A DNA stretch of 64,000 nt from Candidatus Zixiibacteriota bacterium (GTDB lineage: Bacteria; Zixibacteria; MSB-5A5; GN15; FEB-12). A program made the translations under genes and the position numbers. The stretch covers positions 372,001 to 436,000 of the forward strand of contig DAOSXA010000002.1 in NCBI GenBank assembly GCA_035380245.1. The letters run 5' to 3'. This document shows positions 26,401 to 35,278 of the stretch, one piece after another (position 1 is the first letter of the stretch; every line of letters begins with the position of its first letter). The notes under the pieces are model-generated. The model was not told where the DNA came from, made no database searches, and was given only the letters and a program-made list of their open reading frames with translations.

Positions 26401-27120
26401 ACAGAACAGATCGGCATGACTGACCGATATCTGGAACGCTTGCGGCGTCTGACCAGAAAGGGTGCGACCGGAGGCATCGGTGATCGTGCCTGAAACCCAG
26501 AGGGGGATATCGAGGCCACGTTCTTCGAGGATGGAACGAATCGCAAACAAGGCTGCTTTGGCGTTGAGTGTATCGAAGACGGTCTCGACCATGAGCAGAT
26601 CGGCGCCGCCGTCAATCAAACCCCGAGCTTGTTCGCCATAGGCCGCAGCCATTTCATCGAAATCGGTGTTGCGCGCGCCGGGATCGTTGACATCGGGCGA
26701 AATCGAACAAGTTCGATTGGTCGGACCGAGTGACCCGACCACAAAACGTGGTGTCGATGATTCCGCTTCATCGATTGCCTCGCAAGCCAATCGGGCGGCC
26801 GCTACGTTCATTTCATAGACGTACTGCTGTGTCCCGTAATCTCGCTGGGAAACGGCGTTGGCGTTGAAGCTGCTGGTGGTAACGAGATCCGCTCCGGCCT
26901 CGACATAAGCGCGGTAGACCGATTTCACCACCTCGGGTTGCGTCAGACTCAACAGGTCGTTGTTCCCCTTGAGATAGTTCGGATGATCGGCAAATCGCTC
27001 GCCGCGAAAATCCGCTTCGGTCAGCTCGTGCGATTGCAGCAGCGTGCCGGAAGCGCCGTCGAGAATAAGAATGCGCCGGGAGAGCAATTCGTTGAGCGTT
27101 TTTCGAACTGAGGCAGCCAT
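23428..27120 (-). CDS. Cobalamin-dependent methionine synthase
   Basis: Transfers the methyl group of methyl-THF via cobalamin to homocysteine. All four modules are present in 1230 residues. The homocysteine domain (about 1-325) has zinc-binding Cys including GGCCGTVPEH. The pterin domain (about 340-630) has NVGERTNVAGS. The cobalamin domain has GDVHDIGKNIV, with the cobalt-ligating His near 754. The C-terminal reactivation domain (about 900-1230) binds AdoMet. AAGGGA precedes the ATG at 27120. No cobalamin or SAM riboswitch is apparent in the 196-bp spacer to the divergent hisS gene. Confidence 0.98.
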   Translation of the reverse strand: MAASVRKTLNELLSRRILILDGASGTLLQSHELTEADFRGERFADHPNYLKGNNDLLSLTQPEVVKSVYRAYVEAGADLVTTSSFNANAVSQRDYGTQQYVYEMNVAAARLACEAIDEAESSTPRFVVGSLGPTNRTCSISPDVNDPGARNTDFDEMAAAYGEQARGLIDGGADLLMVETVFDTLNAKAALFAIRSILEERGLDIPLWVSGTITDASGRTLSGQTPQAFQISVSHADLFCLGLNCAMGAEAMRPYLIELSHVTPLPISLHPNAGLPNELGGYDESPESMAGILAEYAREGLLNIVGGCCGTVPEHIRAIKQAVEGFKPRVVPEKKKRTFLSGLEPLSIGPDSLFVNVGERTNVAGSSRFKKLIKERDYEKAVKVARQQVAAGAQIIDVNMDDAMLDGPAEMKHFLNLVASDPDIARVPIMIDSSKWEIIETGLKCVQGKGVVNSISLKDGEAEFLRRAKLIRRYGAAAVVMAFDEEGQATSYDKRVAVCKRAYHLLTERIDFPPEDIIFDPNVLTVATGIAEHDSYAVDFIETCRTIKAELPGALVSGGISNLSFSFRGNDTVREAMHAVFLYYAIEAGLDMGIVNAGQLAVYDDLPEDLRQAAEDVILNRDPQAANRLTVLAAKATGLTHKEAEDLSWREVPVTERLSHALIHGIVDFIEEDTLSAHKELGSPLAVIEGPLMNGMNEVGNLFGSGKMFLPQVVKSARVMKKAVAVLTPFLEAEKGRGERHKRGRLLLATVKGDVHDIGKNIVGVVVGCNNYEVIDIGVMASAEKIIATALEKKVDIIGLSGLITPSLEEMVHVADEMNRRGLKIPLLIGGATTSKLHTAVKIAPAYHGPTVYVPDASRSVGVVGALVSEEKRDPFISRVREDYEQTREQYERRTIERDLIPLEEARRARLSIDWSAYSPVKPAHPGITTLENYALKELCDYIDWTPFFQVWELNGRYPNIFDNPTQGEQARQLFADAGRLLDRIVSERLLTAKAVVGLFPAASNGDDILLYPDGSHRETHVRLCHLRQQLRSPSRKANLCLSDFVAPVKTGITDYIGAFVVTTGLGAIEAAARFEREHDDYHAIMLKALADRLAEAMAERMHQLVRSELWGYAAGEKLSHEALIAEKYNGIRPAPGYPACPDHSEKGKLFELLDAERRIGVRLTESFAMWPVASVSGWYFAHPESRYFAVGRIGRDQVVDYAARKGLTLSEAERLLQPNLGYDPAGVKE

Positions 27121-27322
27121 AGTATATCCCTTTTCCGTTTATCAAAGTATGACACCCACCCGGTATCAACAACAGAATTCTGGAGATGATCGACTCTTTG
27201 CAGCTTCCAACAAAAAACTTTCTCGACCGCGCCAAATTCGTATATTGGCGACCGAATCGGCTGCAACCTGACAGCCGCAAAACAACCGTAGAAATAAGGA
27301 CCTGAGCGATACGGCATTGGCA

Positions 27323-28756
27323 ATGGGCAAAGACAAGAAAAAAAGCCAGAAGGTAAAACCCCAGCTTTGTAAGGGGTTCAAAGACTACACTCCCGAAGAA
27401 CAAATAGCCCGCGAGGCGATGTTGACCAAAATTCGCGAGGTTTACGAACGGCATGGGTTTCTTCCGTTCCGAACCGCCTCGGTGGAATTGGCCGAGACAT
27501 TGCTCGGGTCGCATTACAATCAGGACTCGTTGAAAGAGTTGTTCGGTTTCGAAGGCCCCGAAGAAACCGATATGTCTTTGCGCTACGAGTTCACCTTGTC
27601 GCTCGCTCGGTTCGTAGCCGGCAATCCGGACCTGCCGCTCCCCTTTAGAGGTTATCAATACGGCACGGTCTGGCGTGTCGATAAACCCGGTCCGGGACGT
27701 TATCGTGAGTTCATGCAATGCGACATGGATATCGTGGGGACCTCGAACCTGCTCGCCGATGCCGAGATTATCCAGACCATGGTTGAGACCCTGACCCATC
27801 TTGGCGTCAAGCGATTCAAGGTCCGTTTTTCGAGTCGTCGCATCCTCAACGGTCTGGTCGAATACGCCGGGATTCCGGCCGAGCGCGGTCCGGAAGTCAT
27901 GCGGGTGATCGACAAGCTCGAAAAACAGGGACGCGAGGCAGTCCTGCTCGAGTTGGGACCGGGACGCACCGACCAGTCGGGCGATGTAATCCCGGGGTTG
28001 CATTTGGAAGACGGTCAGATCAAAGAGATTGACAAGTTTCTTTCTATCGCCGGTGAAGGTGACGAAGACCCGCTGTACGAGGTCGAAAAGCTCCTCGGAC
28101 ATATTGAGGAATCAAAGGCCGGTATCGAGGATTTGCGTCAGATTTTGTCGCTGCTGCACGAGATGAAGGTTGATCCAACCAGGTACGGCGTGGACCTGAC
28201 CATCGTCCGAGGTCTGGGGTATTACACCGGACCGGTGTTCGAGACTACTCTGCTCGATTTGCCGGAGTACGGCTCGGTCTTTTCGGGCGGCCGTTACGAC
28301 AATCTCGTCGATCGGTTCCTGAATCGGTCTATCCCGGCGGTGGGCACCTCGATCGGTGTCGATCGACTGCTGGCGGCGTTGATCGAGCTGAAGGCGATTG
28401 AGTTGAAACAGTCTACTTCACGCGTGCTGGTCACCGTCATGGACCGCGAACGTCTCCCCGATTATCTCGAAATTCTGCGTGAGTTGCGCAAGGCGGGTAT
28501 CCCGGCCGAGATATTTGAGGGTGACACGAAAAATCTCACCAAACAGATCAAGTACGGCGATAAAGTCGGCATCCCGTTCGCGGTGATTGCCGGCTCCGAG
28601 GAATTCGAAGCCGGCACGATTACGGTCAAGAATTTGGAGGCCGGGCGCGAGAAAGCCCGTGTCACCGACGACCGCGAGGAATGGCTCAAGGCCGAAGATA
28701 TCCAAGAGACCATCCCCAGAGCGAAGCTGTTGGAGTGGGTGCGAAACTCTCAATAA
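27323..28756 (+). CDS. Histidyl-tRNA synthetase
   Basis: Class II synthetase that charges tRNA-His. The 477-residue product has motif 2 within GRYREFMQCDMDIVG, the histidine-A loop GLGYYTGPVFET, motif 3 region GTSIGVDRLLAAL and the C-terminal anticodon-binding domain (about 380-470). The first ten or so residues are Lys-rich (GKDKKKSQK), an extension before the usual KGFKDYTPEE start. Translation could begin at ATG 27323 or the TTG two codons earlier; neither has an ideal ribosome site (AAGGA lies about 20 bases upstream). It is divergent from metH. No feature is seen in the 177-bp spacer that follows. Confidence 0.95.
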   Translation: MGKDKKKSQKVKPQLCKGFKDYTPEEQIAREAMLTKIREVYERHGFLPFRTASVELAETLLGSHYNQDSLKELFGFEGPEETDMSLRYEFTLSLARFVAGNPDLPLPFRGYQYGTVWRVDKPGPGRYREFMQCDMDIVGTSNLLADAEIIQTMVETLTHLGVKRFKVRFSSRRILNGLVEYAGIPAERGPEVMRVIDKLEKQGREAVLLELGPGRTDQSGDVIPGLHLEDGQIKEIDKFLSIAGEGDEDPLYEVEKLLGHIEESKAGIEDLRQILSLLHEMKVDPTRYGVDLTIVRGLGYYTGPVFETTLLDLPEYGSVFSGGRYDNLVDRFLNRSIPAVGTSIGVDRLLAALIELKAIELKQSTSRVLVTVMDRERLPDYLEILRELRKAGIPAEIFEGDTKNLTKQIKYGDKVGIPFAVIAGSEEFEAGTITVKNLEAGREKARVTDDREEWLKAEDIQETIPRAKLLEWVRNSQ

Positions 28757-28933
28757 CGCTGAGGTGATTTGTTCCATTACCTATAGTCTAATCCTCAGTA
28801 AAAACAGAGCTGTGTCACATAATTCTTTAGCCTTGACACTCTCAACCACACTGCCTTATTTCGAGCGTGACGACTGCCCCATCGGACAGGGCCGCCGCCG
28901 GCAACTACAAAGACCCGCATTCTGAGGAAACCG

Positions 28934-29899
28934 ATGTCCAAACGCGCTTATGCCGGTATCGATATCGGCGGGACCAATGTTAAATTTGGTTTAATAGACC
29001 GCAACGGTCAGGTGATTCACCGTGAGCAGCGGCCAACCATGGCCGAAAAGGGACCTGTTCCCCTTCTCCATCTCATCACGAACATAGCAGAGCGCATTCT
29101 CTATTACGCTGCCGAGGAAGAATACACGGTTGACCATGTGGGAGTGGGTTCACCGGGAGCAGTGGATTTCAAAACCGGAACGGTAATTGGCCCCTGTCCC
29201 AACATTGAGGGCTGGACCGGTACAAAAATCGCCGAGACCCTTTCGGAACGTATCAACCTGCCGGTTTATGTCGACAACGACGCCAACGCCATGGCTCTGG
29301 CCGAATCTAAATTCGGAGCGGCGATCGGAGCCAACTCCGTTGTCTGCGCCACGGTCGGCACCGGGATCGGCGGCGGTATTATCCTGAACGGCAAGGTCTG
29401 GCGCGGTGCAACCGGTTCCGCCGCCGAGGTGGGTCATGTCCCCATCTCCATGGATGGTCCTCTCTGTGCCTGCGGCTCCCGGGGTTGTGTCGAAGCGTAT
29501 TGTTCTAGCCGAGCGATCATCGAACGAACCCGTTCCAAACTCAAAAAGAATCTCTCACCGGTTTTCAATGAGATTCTCAACGGGGATATCGATTCGATTA
29601 ACATCAAAAAGCTATTTGCCGCAGCTCGGAAACAGGACGAAACCGCCCTTGAGGTTCTCAGCGAAACAGCCTACTATCTTGGTATTGGTTTGGCCGGAGT
29701 TGTGAACCTTTTAAACCCCGAGATCGTAGTAATAGGGGGTGGAATTGCGGATGGCGGCGGCGGATTCGTGGAAATGGTCGCAGCCGTGATTAAGGAACGC
29801 GCTTGGGATTCGGCCACCCGGGAACTGCGCGTGGCGCGGGCTCGACTCGGCAATGATGCCGGCTTTATCGGAGCGGCTGTCCTGGGTGAATCCGGATGA
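28934..29899 (+). CDS. ROK-family sugar kinase (glucokinase-like)
   Basis: Cytoplasmic ATP-dependent kinase, probably glucokinase. The N-terminal phosphate loop GIDIGGTNVKFGLID is at about 8-22. DNDANAMALAE holds the catalytic Asp. The zinc-binding ROK motif CACGSRGCVEAYCS is intact with its Cys residues. GTGIGGGII and the late VIGGGIADGG complete the actin-like fold. Length (321) is usual. GAGGAA precedes the ATG. It is followed after 22 bp by a small membrane protein gene on the same strand. Sequence alone does not separate glucose from N-acetylmannosamine or other sugars. Confidence 0.92.
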   Translation: MSKRAYAGIDIGGTNVKFGLIDRNGQVIHREQRPTMAEKGPVPLLHLITNIAERILYYAAEEEYTVDHVGVGSPGAVDFKTGTVIGPCPNIEGWTGTKIAETLSERINLPVYVDNDANAMALAESKFGAAIGANSVVCATVGTGIGGGIILNGKVWRGATGSAAEVGHVPISMDGPLCACGSRGCVEAYCSSRAIIERTRSKLKKNLSPVFNEILNGDIDSINIKKLFAAARKQDETALEVLSETAYYLGIGLAGVVNLLNPEIVVIGGGIADGGGGFVEMVAAVIKERAWDSATRELRVARARLGNDAGFIGAAVLGESG

Positions 29900-29921
29900 G
29901 TTTAGACCTTAGGAGATTTAG

Positions 29922-30302
29922 ATGAGTGAGAAAGTGATTGTCGATGATCGCCCTTTGCCTTTCAAACTGGCCGGCTGGTGGGGTTATACCGTAGCATCGG
30001 TTCTTCTGATTTACGGCTCTGTAAAAATTATTCTGAGTTTCCTCGATCATGATTACGGCACGATGAGTACCTCAATCATGTTTCTAGTACTTGGATTAGT
30101 CCTGCTCGCCCCGGCGGTGGCCTTCAAAGATCATCGTCCCTGGGGTTATTATGGCCTGATTGCGGTGAACATTCTTATCATCCTGCTGGCGATTATCGGT
30201 TATCAGCATTACGAGAATTTTATCATGCTGGCCCTTTCAGTCGGCGCCCTGGCAGCGTTATTTTCGTCACAGACTAAGAACTATTTGTTCAATCGTCGCT
30301 AA
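29922..30302 (+). CDS. Small four-helix membrane protein of unknown function
   Basis: A 126-residue hydrophobic protein with about four predicted membrane helices (20-40, 48-68, 75-93, 97-115), an N-terminal cytosolic tail and a basic C-terminal end (NYLFNRR). I recognise no family. AGGAGATTTAG before the ATG gives it a clear ribosome site, and it lies 22 bp after the ROK kinase gene, so the two are likely co-transcribed. Confidence 0.8.
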   Translation: MSEKVIVDDRPLPFKLAGWWGYTVASVLLIYGSVKIILSFLDHDYGTMSTSIMFLVLGLVLLAPAVAFKDHRPWGYYGLIAVNILIILLAIIGYQHYENFIMLALSVGALAALFSSQTKNYLFNRR

Positions 30303-30309
30303 TTTTCAA

Positions 30310-30337
30310 TTGACATCAGCCGAAAAGATGATAAATT
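30310..30337 (+). promoter_or_regulatory. Promoter of tRNA-Phe
   Basis: A perfect -35 TTGACA at 30310-30315 and a -10-like TAAATT at 30332-30337 are spaced by 16 bp, giving a start point near 30345, about 35 bases before the tRNA. Confidence 0.6.
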
Positions 30338-30380
30338 GGCACACTCTATCGCTATCGCAGCGATGGAGTTAGAATAACTC

Positions 30381-30453
<73 letters not shown>

Positions 30454-30575
30454 GTTTTTTTTACCCTATTCCTCCCCCTTCTCCCCCGGGGTTACATTCA
30501 TTCATGATTGACCAGTCAACTTTTGCTCGTATATTATAGGAAATGTTAAGCCCTGACAGCGGGAGTAGTTTATCC

Positions 30576-31301
30576 ATGAGAGCACGGCATGCAATTCTGT
30601 TAACATTAGTTGTATTCATGATGATTTCATCGGGTTGCCTCGATAACTGGTCGCCGTCCACTTCACCAGCCAAGTCACCGGCGGTTACAACGTCAGTGTC
30701 GGAATTCGACTTCGGTTTCGTTGAACCCTACACGATTCTTCCATACCCTTTTTACGCTCACTCTACAGGCACCCTGCCTTTGACCTTCTATAGTGCGAGC
30801 GGATCGTCCTGGTCGCGACTGGGTGAAACTCCCGGCAACGGCAACATTCTGCCGGGAGACAGCCTGCAACTGGTTTGTTGGTACCGAAGCAGAGATTACA
30901 ACGCTACGGGATACAGACCGATAACCGTCTATTTCAACGACGGCGATCTCTCGATTGTCTTCAACCTTGCCGGTTACCTGCTAGAATATTTCGAGCATCC
31001 GCTGGAGACCGACTCACTTCGCCGTGAATTCCCGTTCACCGGCAGCTCCGATGAACTGACCTCATTAGTGCCGTTTTATAATACAACCGAGGACACCGCC
31101 TGGATCACTCCGGTGTTGCTCCCCGACAGCCGTGTAGACGTGAGCTTCCCGGAGTTTATCCCCCCTCAGGAAACAAGTTGGGTTGAAATCGATGTTAACG
31201 GTCGCCCTGTCGGTTCGAGCTATTATCAGGCTACTACCTTTGACGTACAAACCTCGTACAGCAGTCGGTACACCATCGGTATTTACAGGGCGGGCAAATA
31301 G
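30576..31301 (+). CDS. Lipoprotein with DUF1573-like domain lacking the CxC motif
   Basis: A 241-residue lipoprotein. The signal peptide ends in the lipobox MISSGC, so it is lipidated near residue 20. The ATG at 30576 is chosen because GGGAG lies 10 bases upstream. The domain after the Ser/Pro-rich linker begins with EFDFGFVEPY and continues to PGDSLQL, the same frame of motifs as the DUF1573 proteins at 34520, 35279 and 56198. Exactly 30 residues after FDFG, where those have C-H-C, U-G-C and C-D-C, this protein has S-W-S. It is probably a structural immunoglobulin-like relative without the redox or metal pair. Function unknown. Confidence 0.72.
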   Translation: MRARHAILLTLVVFMMISSGCLDNWSPSTSPAKSPAVTTSVSEFDFGFVEPYTILPYPFYAHSTGTLPLTFYSASGSSWSRLGETPGNGNILPGDSLQLVCWYRSRDYNATGYRPITVYFNDGDLSIVFNLAGYLLEYFEHPLETDSLRREFPFTGSSDELTSLVPFYNTTEDTAWITPVLLPDSRVDVSFPEFIPPQETSWVEIDVNGRPVGSSYYQATTFDVQTSYSSRYTIGIYRAGK

Positions 31302-31446
31302 ATATCGTCAGAATCAAATCCAAACGCTTGACCGAAAAATACCGCTATGGTTTAACATTCTCCTAACTTTCCCTGTCGGTATTTCGTAAATTCCACCAAA
31401 TGAGCATGAGCAGAGCTATGACCAGACTGGTGGAAAGGAGAGTCGT

Positions 31447-32994
31447 TTGAGATCAATCGCCATCGTACTGACCGCAGCCTTATTGGCACTCGCCGTCGGT
31501 TCCGTTTTCGCAGGGGACAAACCGGGGGGAATCAACGACAAACTGATTGAGGGATACAAACAACAAGCCGCATCCATGCCGGGCTTGAAAACCCAGATTA
31601 ACGCCGTTACCAACAACTCGATCAAGTCGTTGGCGCTAGACCGCGATAAAGTAATCGAACACGACCGCATCATAGCTTTCAAGCTCAAGTCCAACGGCAT
31701 CACCAATCAGCAAGCCTCGGGTCGCTGCTGGATGTTCGCCGGACTTAACGTTATTACCCCTCCGATCCTCGATAAGCTCGACATCGAATCGTTCGAGCTT
31801 TCACAACCGTACCTCTCGTTCTACGATAAGCTCGAAAAGGCCAACTATTACCTTGAAGAGATTATCCGCCTGCGTGACCGGTCTTTGGATGATCGCGAGT
31901 TATCTCTCGATTTGGAGTATGCCTTTGGCGACGGTGGCTGGTTTCCAAATTTCTCAGGATTAATAAAGAAGTACGGGATCGTACCGCTTTCAGCCATGCC
32001 GGAAACGAAACAATCCTCCTCCACCGGAAGACTAAACGCCCTGACTACCTCTCTTCTGCGCGGTTTCGCTTCGGAACTTCGCCGGATGAACACCGAAGGT
32101 AAAAACGAGAAGCAACTCCGCTCCCGCAAAGAAGAAATGCTGGCTGATGTTTATAAGATGCTCGTTCTCAATTATGGTCAACCACCGGAGGAATTCGTTT
32201 TCCGCTACAAACAACCGGACCCCAAAAAGGATGATAAAAACGGAGAAGACGCTGAGGATACCGATTCCGTGACAGTCGAGGAGAGCAACGATACCGAAGC
32301 TGAAGGAGACGAAGAGACCACAGAGGACAAAGACGACAAAAAGGATGAGGATAAGAAGGATGTATACATCTCTGAAACTCATACCCCGCAGTCGTTCTAC
32401 GACAAATATGTCGCGGAATCCATAAAAGACTATATTCTGATCTCCAACTGTCCCACCCAGGACTATGAACGGCTGTTTCTGCTTGAAGGAAGCCGTAATA
32501 TCTGGGACGACAGTGACGTTACGGTTTTAAACATGCCGATCGAAAAACTCATGGATTACACCCATAAATCTCTTCTGGACAGCCAGGCAGTTTGGTTCGC
32601 CTGCGATGTCGACAAAGATAATTACGGCGACAGCGGCATTTTCAGAGCCGGCATCTATAACTATAACGATGTTTTTGATCTGGATTTCTCGCTGACTAAA
32701 GCCGAAATGATCGACTTCTGGGACATCTCCCCCAACCACGCCATGACCTTCATGGGCTTCGACACCTCCGACACCGAACAACCCACCAAATGGCTTGTCG
32801 AAAACAGTTGGGGCGCCAAAGCCGGACAAGGAGGCAATTGGTATATGTACAACGACTGGTTCAAGGAGTACGTCTTGATAGTCGTCATCGACAAGGCCCT
32901 CCTTTCCGATGAGGACCGCGCCCTGCTGGATCAGAAACCGATCCGGATCAAACCTTGGGAACCATTCTTTTTGTCCGCAAGAAATCTGGACTAG
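31447..32994 (+). CDS. Secreted C1B cysteine peptidase (bleomycin hydrolase/PepC type)
   Basis: A papain-fold aminopeptidase. The catalytic Cys94 lies in NQQASGRCWMFAG. The His is in SPNHAMTFMGF and the Asn in LVENSWG, all in the bleomycin hydrolase order. Unlike the cytosolic PepC, it carries a signal peptide (residues 1-23, ending VFA), so it acts outside the cytoplasm. An insertion near 258-309 is very rich in Asp, Glu and Lys (low complexity) and is absent from usual PepC. The TTG start at 31447 is supported by AAGGAG with a 6-base spacing. It precedes the GlcD-type gene by 15 bp. Confidence 0.88.
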   Translation: MRSIAIVLTAALLALAVGSVFAGDKPGGINDKLIEGYKQQAASMPGLKTQINAVTNNSIKSLALDRDKVIEHDRIIAFKLKSNGITNQQASGRCWMFAGLNVITPPILDKLDIESFELSQPYLSFYDKLEKANYYLEEIIRLRDRSLDDRELSLDLEYAFGDGGWFPNFSGLIKKYGIVPLSAMPETKQSSSTGRLNALTTSLLRGFASELRRMNTEGKNEKQLRSRKEEMLADVYKMLVLNYGQPPEEFVFRYKQPDPKKDDKNGEDAEDTDSVTVEESNDTEAEGDEETTEDKDDKKDEDKKDVYISETHTPQSFYDKYVAESIKDYILISNCPTQDYERLFLLEGSRNIWDDSDVTVLNMPIEKLMDYTHKSLLDSQAVWFACDVDKDNYGDSGIFRAGIYNYNDVFDLDFSLTKAEMIDFWDISPNHAMTFMGFDTSDTEQPTKWLVENSWGAKAGQGGNWYMYNDWFKEYVLIVVIDKALLSDEDRALLDQKPIRIKPWEPFFLSARNLD

Positions 32995-33009
32995 AGAGCC
33001 ATATTAGCT

Positions 33010-34377
33010 ATGACCGAAGATTTACTGAAACAACTTGAAGATATTTATGCCCCCGATCAGCGTTCGACTCGGGCCGACCAGTTAGAGGTTGTCTCTCATG
33101 ATGAATCCACCCTCGCTCCCGTAAAGCCGTTGGTGGTAGTCTGGCCGAGCAATCCCGAACAGATTCAACGTACGATCCTCCTTTGCCGGGAATATAAAAT
33201 CCCGGTCACCACCCGTGGAGCCGGATCTGCCCTGGAGGGTTCTACGATCCCCTCCGAAGGTGGCCTTGTGCTTGATGTCAGTCGCATGACAGAGATCGAG
33301 CAACTATGGCCTGACGATTTACAAGTCGCTGTACAACCGGGCATTATCTACGATGACTTAAACCGTATGTTGAAGAACGACGCCTTATTCTTCCCCCCTG
33401 CTCCAGGTGGTTCAGGCGATGTTGCCACGATCGGCGGCATGATCTCCACTAATGCTTCCGGTATTTACTCGGTCAAATACGGCGGTACTCGTGACTACAT
33501 CCTGAAACTCAAAGTAGTCACCGGCGCCGGTGATATCATGGATATTGGTAGCCGGGCGATCAAACGATCCTCCGGCTATAATCTAGTTGACCTGATCTGC
33601 GGCTCGGAAGGAACCCTGGGGGTTGTCTGTTCGGCTACTCTGCGCCTGGCCGGCCTCCCGGAGGGCCGCCTTCAGACTGCATTCAGCTTCGAAAATGATG
33701 TCGCAGCCGCCAGAGCGGTTTCGGAAATGTGTCGGTACGGACTTGATTTAGCAGCCGTCGAGTTCTTAGACAGAGCACTTGTTCAAGCCCTCAACGCATT
33801 AAAAGATTATAACTTAGAAGAAAAACCTTGTCTGTTCCTTGAATTCCACGGGCCCGACGCCACGCTCACCGCGAACAACGAACTTGCAGCCGAGGTCTGC
33901 GCCGAACAGGGTGGTCAGCCGCTCACTCTTGGAGAGAGGCAGAATCCGTGGGAAATCAGACACTACGCGACCGATGCCATCAAACATCGGCGTCCGGGCT
34001 ACTCGATCGTGCGTAACGATGTTGCCTTCCCTATCTCCTGTTTACCGGAAATGGTCGAATTCTGCCACCATTTAGGGGAGGAAGCAGGTCTGTTAATCCA
34101 TACTTTTGGTCATGTCGGAATGGGACTCCTGCATGCGTTGATCCTGGCCAGATCCGACAACAACGAGGAATGGAAAAAAGCTCACGAGTTGAGCGACAGA
34201 ATCATCCGACGTACGGTTGAACTGGACGGCACTGTTTCGGGAGAACACGGCATAGGCCTTGGGCACAAAAACCTGTTCGGTCTTGAACACGGCGAGTCGG
34301 TTAAGCTCATGCGCCGGATTAAGGCTCAGTTTGACCCCGATAATATCCTTAATCCCGGTAAAATTTTCGATATGTAG
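33010..34377 (+). CDS. FAD-linked oxidase, GlcD/D-lactate dehydrogenase type
   Basis: A flavoprotein that oxidises a 2-hydroxy acid such as glycolate or D-lactate. The N-terminal FAD-binding PCMH domain (about 35-215) has VTTRGAGSALEGSTIP and the PGGSGDVATIGGMI loop. The C-terminal domain ends with the conserved SGEHGIGLGHK and FDPDNILNPGKIF segments. Length (455) matches GlcD and fungal-type D-lactate dehydrogenases. No GlcE or GlcF partner is nearby, so it may act alone. It follows the secreted peptidase by 15 bp but the functional link is unclear. Confidence 0.9.
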   Translation: MTEDLLKQLEDIYAPDQRSTRADQLEVVSHDESTLAPVKPLVVVWPSNPEQIQRTILLCREYKIPVTTRGAGSALEGSTIPSEGGLVLDVSRMTEIEQLWPDDLQVAVQPGIIYDDLNRMLKNDALFFPPAPGGSGDVATIGGMISTNASGIYSVKYGGTRDYILKLKVVTGAGDIMDIGSRAIKRSSGYNLVDLICGSEGTLGVVCSATLRLAGLPEGRLQTAFSFENDVAAARAVSEMCRYGLDLAAVEFLDRALVQALNALKDYNLEEKPCLFLEFHGPDATLTANNELAAEVCAEQGGQPLTLGERQNPWEIRHYATDAIKHRRPGYSIVRNDVAFPISCLPEMVEFCHHLGEEAGLLIHTFGHVGMGLLHALILARSDNNEEWKKAHELSDRIIRRTVELDGTVSGEHGIGLGHKNLFGLEHGESVKLMRRIKAQFDPDNILNPGKIFDM

Positions 34378-34519
34378 CCCATAACCGGACTTACCTCCTG
34401 AGCGTCCTTATATTGATATGGAGTAATAAGATGGCCTCTGCCTTGACGGGTTACGTTTTGATGGCTATATTATCCAATTAGACTGGAACGTAATTTCGAC
34501 CGGAGAAATATAAGCCATT

Positions 34520-35230
34520 ATGAAACTTGCTTTAGCCGTCACCTTGTTATTGCTCCTGGCAACATCGGTCCTGGCCGGTCCGGAGTTTGAGATAGCGAAT
34601 AAAATTTTCGATTTCGGGACGGTATCACAGAATTCGCATGTTGTGCACTACTTTTGGTTCAAGTCGACCGGAGACGATACGGTGAAGATTGAGCGAATTG
34701 TAACCGGCTGTCATTGTACTCTGGCGGATTACGATCATGATGTCCTCCCCCCCGGTGATTCCATGCTGGTTGGAATTTCATGGGATCTTGATCGTCGTAT
34801 CGGCTTTACAAGTCAGTACCCCCGCGTTTACCATAACGCTCCCCATAGTCCGACATCAATGACCATTAAAGCCCTTGCGGTACAAGCCGCTGACACGGCC
34901 CGACCGGTATCGGCTAAACCCTATAAAGCAGAATTATCCGTGGCAGAACCCATTGTAGTCGATTCGGTCATGATAAAACTACACAATTACCTCGACCATC
35001 TCCTGACAGTAACACAGATTTCCAGGGATGTCGCCTGGTGTTATGTAGATCTGCCGGATACCATCCCTGCCAATGGCGATGCCTGGATCAAGGTCAAGGT
35101 CAAGCCGGAGTATGCCGAAGAGGATTTTGTGGCCTCGGTAACATTCTCCATGGCGAAGGTGAAATCTAGCTCGGACAAGGATAAACCGACCATTATGACC
35201 ATTCCGATACGGAGAAAGCATTATAACTAA
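34520..35230 (+). CDS. DUF1573 exported protein with C-H-C motif
   Basis: A 236-residue protein with a cleavable signal peptide (residues 1-20, ending LAG). The DUF1573 immunoglobulin-like domain starts with IFDFGTVSQN. Thirty residues after FDFG comes the family's Cys pair as C-H-C-T, then PGDS 12 positions on. A second similar beta domain follows (about 130-236). Its next neighbour, the UGA-containing gene at 35279, is clearly a paralogue. Function is not known for the family; exported location is evident. GGAG lies about 13 bases before the ATG. Confidence 0.88.
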   Translation: MKLALAVTLLLLLATSVLAGPEFEIANKIFDFGTVSQNSHVVHYFWFKSTGDDTVKIERIVTGCHCTLADYDHDVLPPGDSMLVGISWDLDRRIGFTSQYPRVYHNAPHSPTSMTIKALAVQAADTARPVSAKPYKAELSVAEPIVVDSVMIKLHNYLDHLLTVTQISRDVAWCYVDLPDTIPANGDAWIKVKVKPEYAEEDFVASVTFSMAKVKSSSDKDKPTIMTIPIRRKHYN

Positions 35231-35278
35231 TTGGATAACAGGAATACCCACATATTACCGAAGGGATATTTTCATCCT

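Noticed and set aside
27121..27316. Cobalamin or SAM riboswitch upstream of metH
   Set aside because: No B12-box-like or SAM-I core sequence is visible in this short spacer; it looks like an ordinary divergent promoter region.
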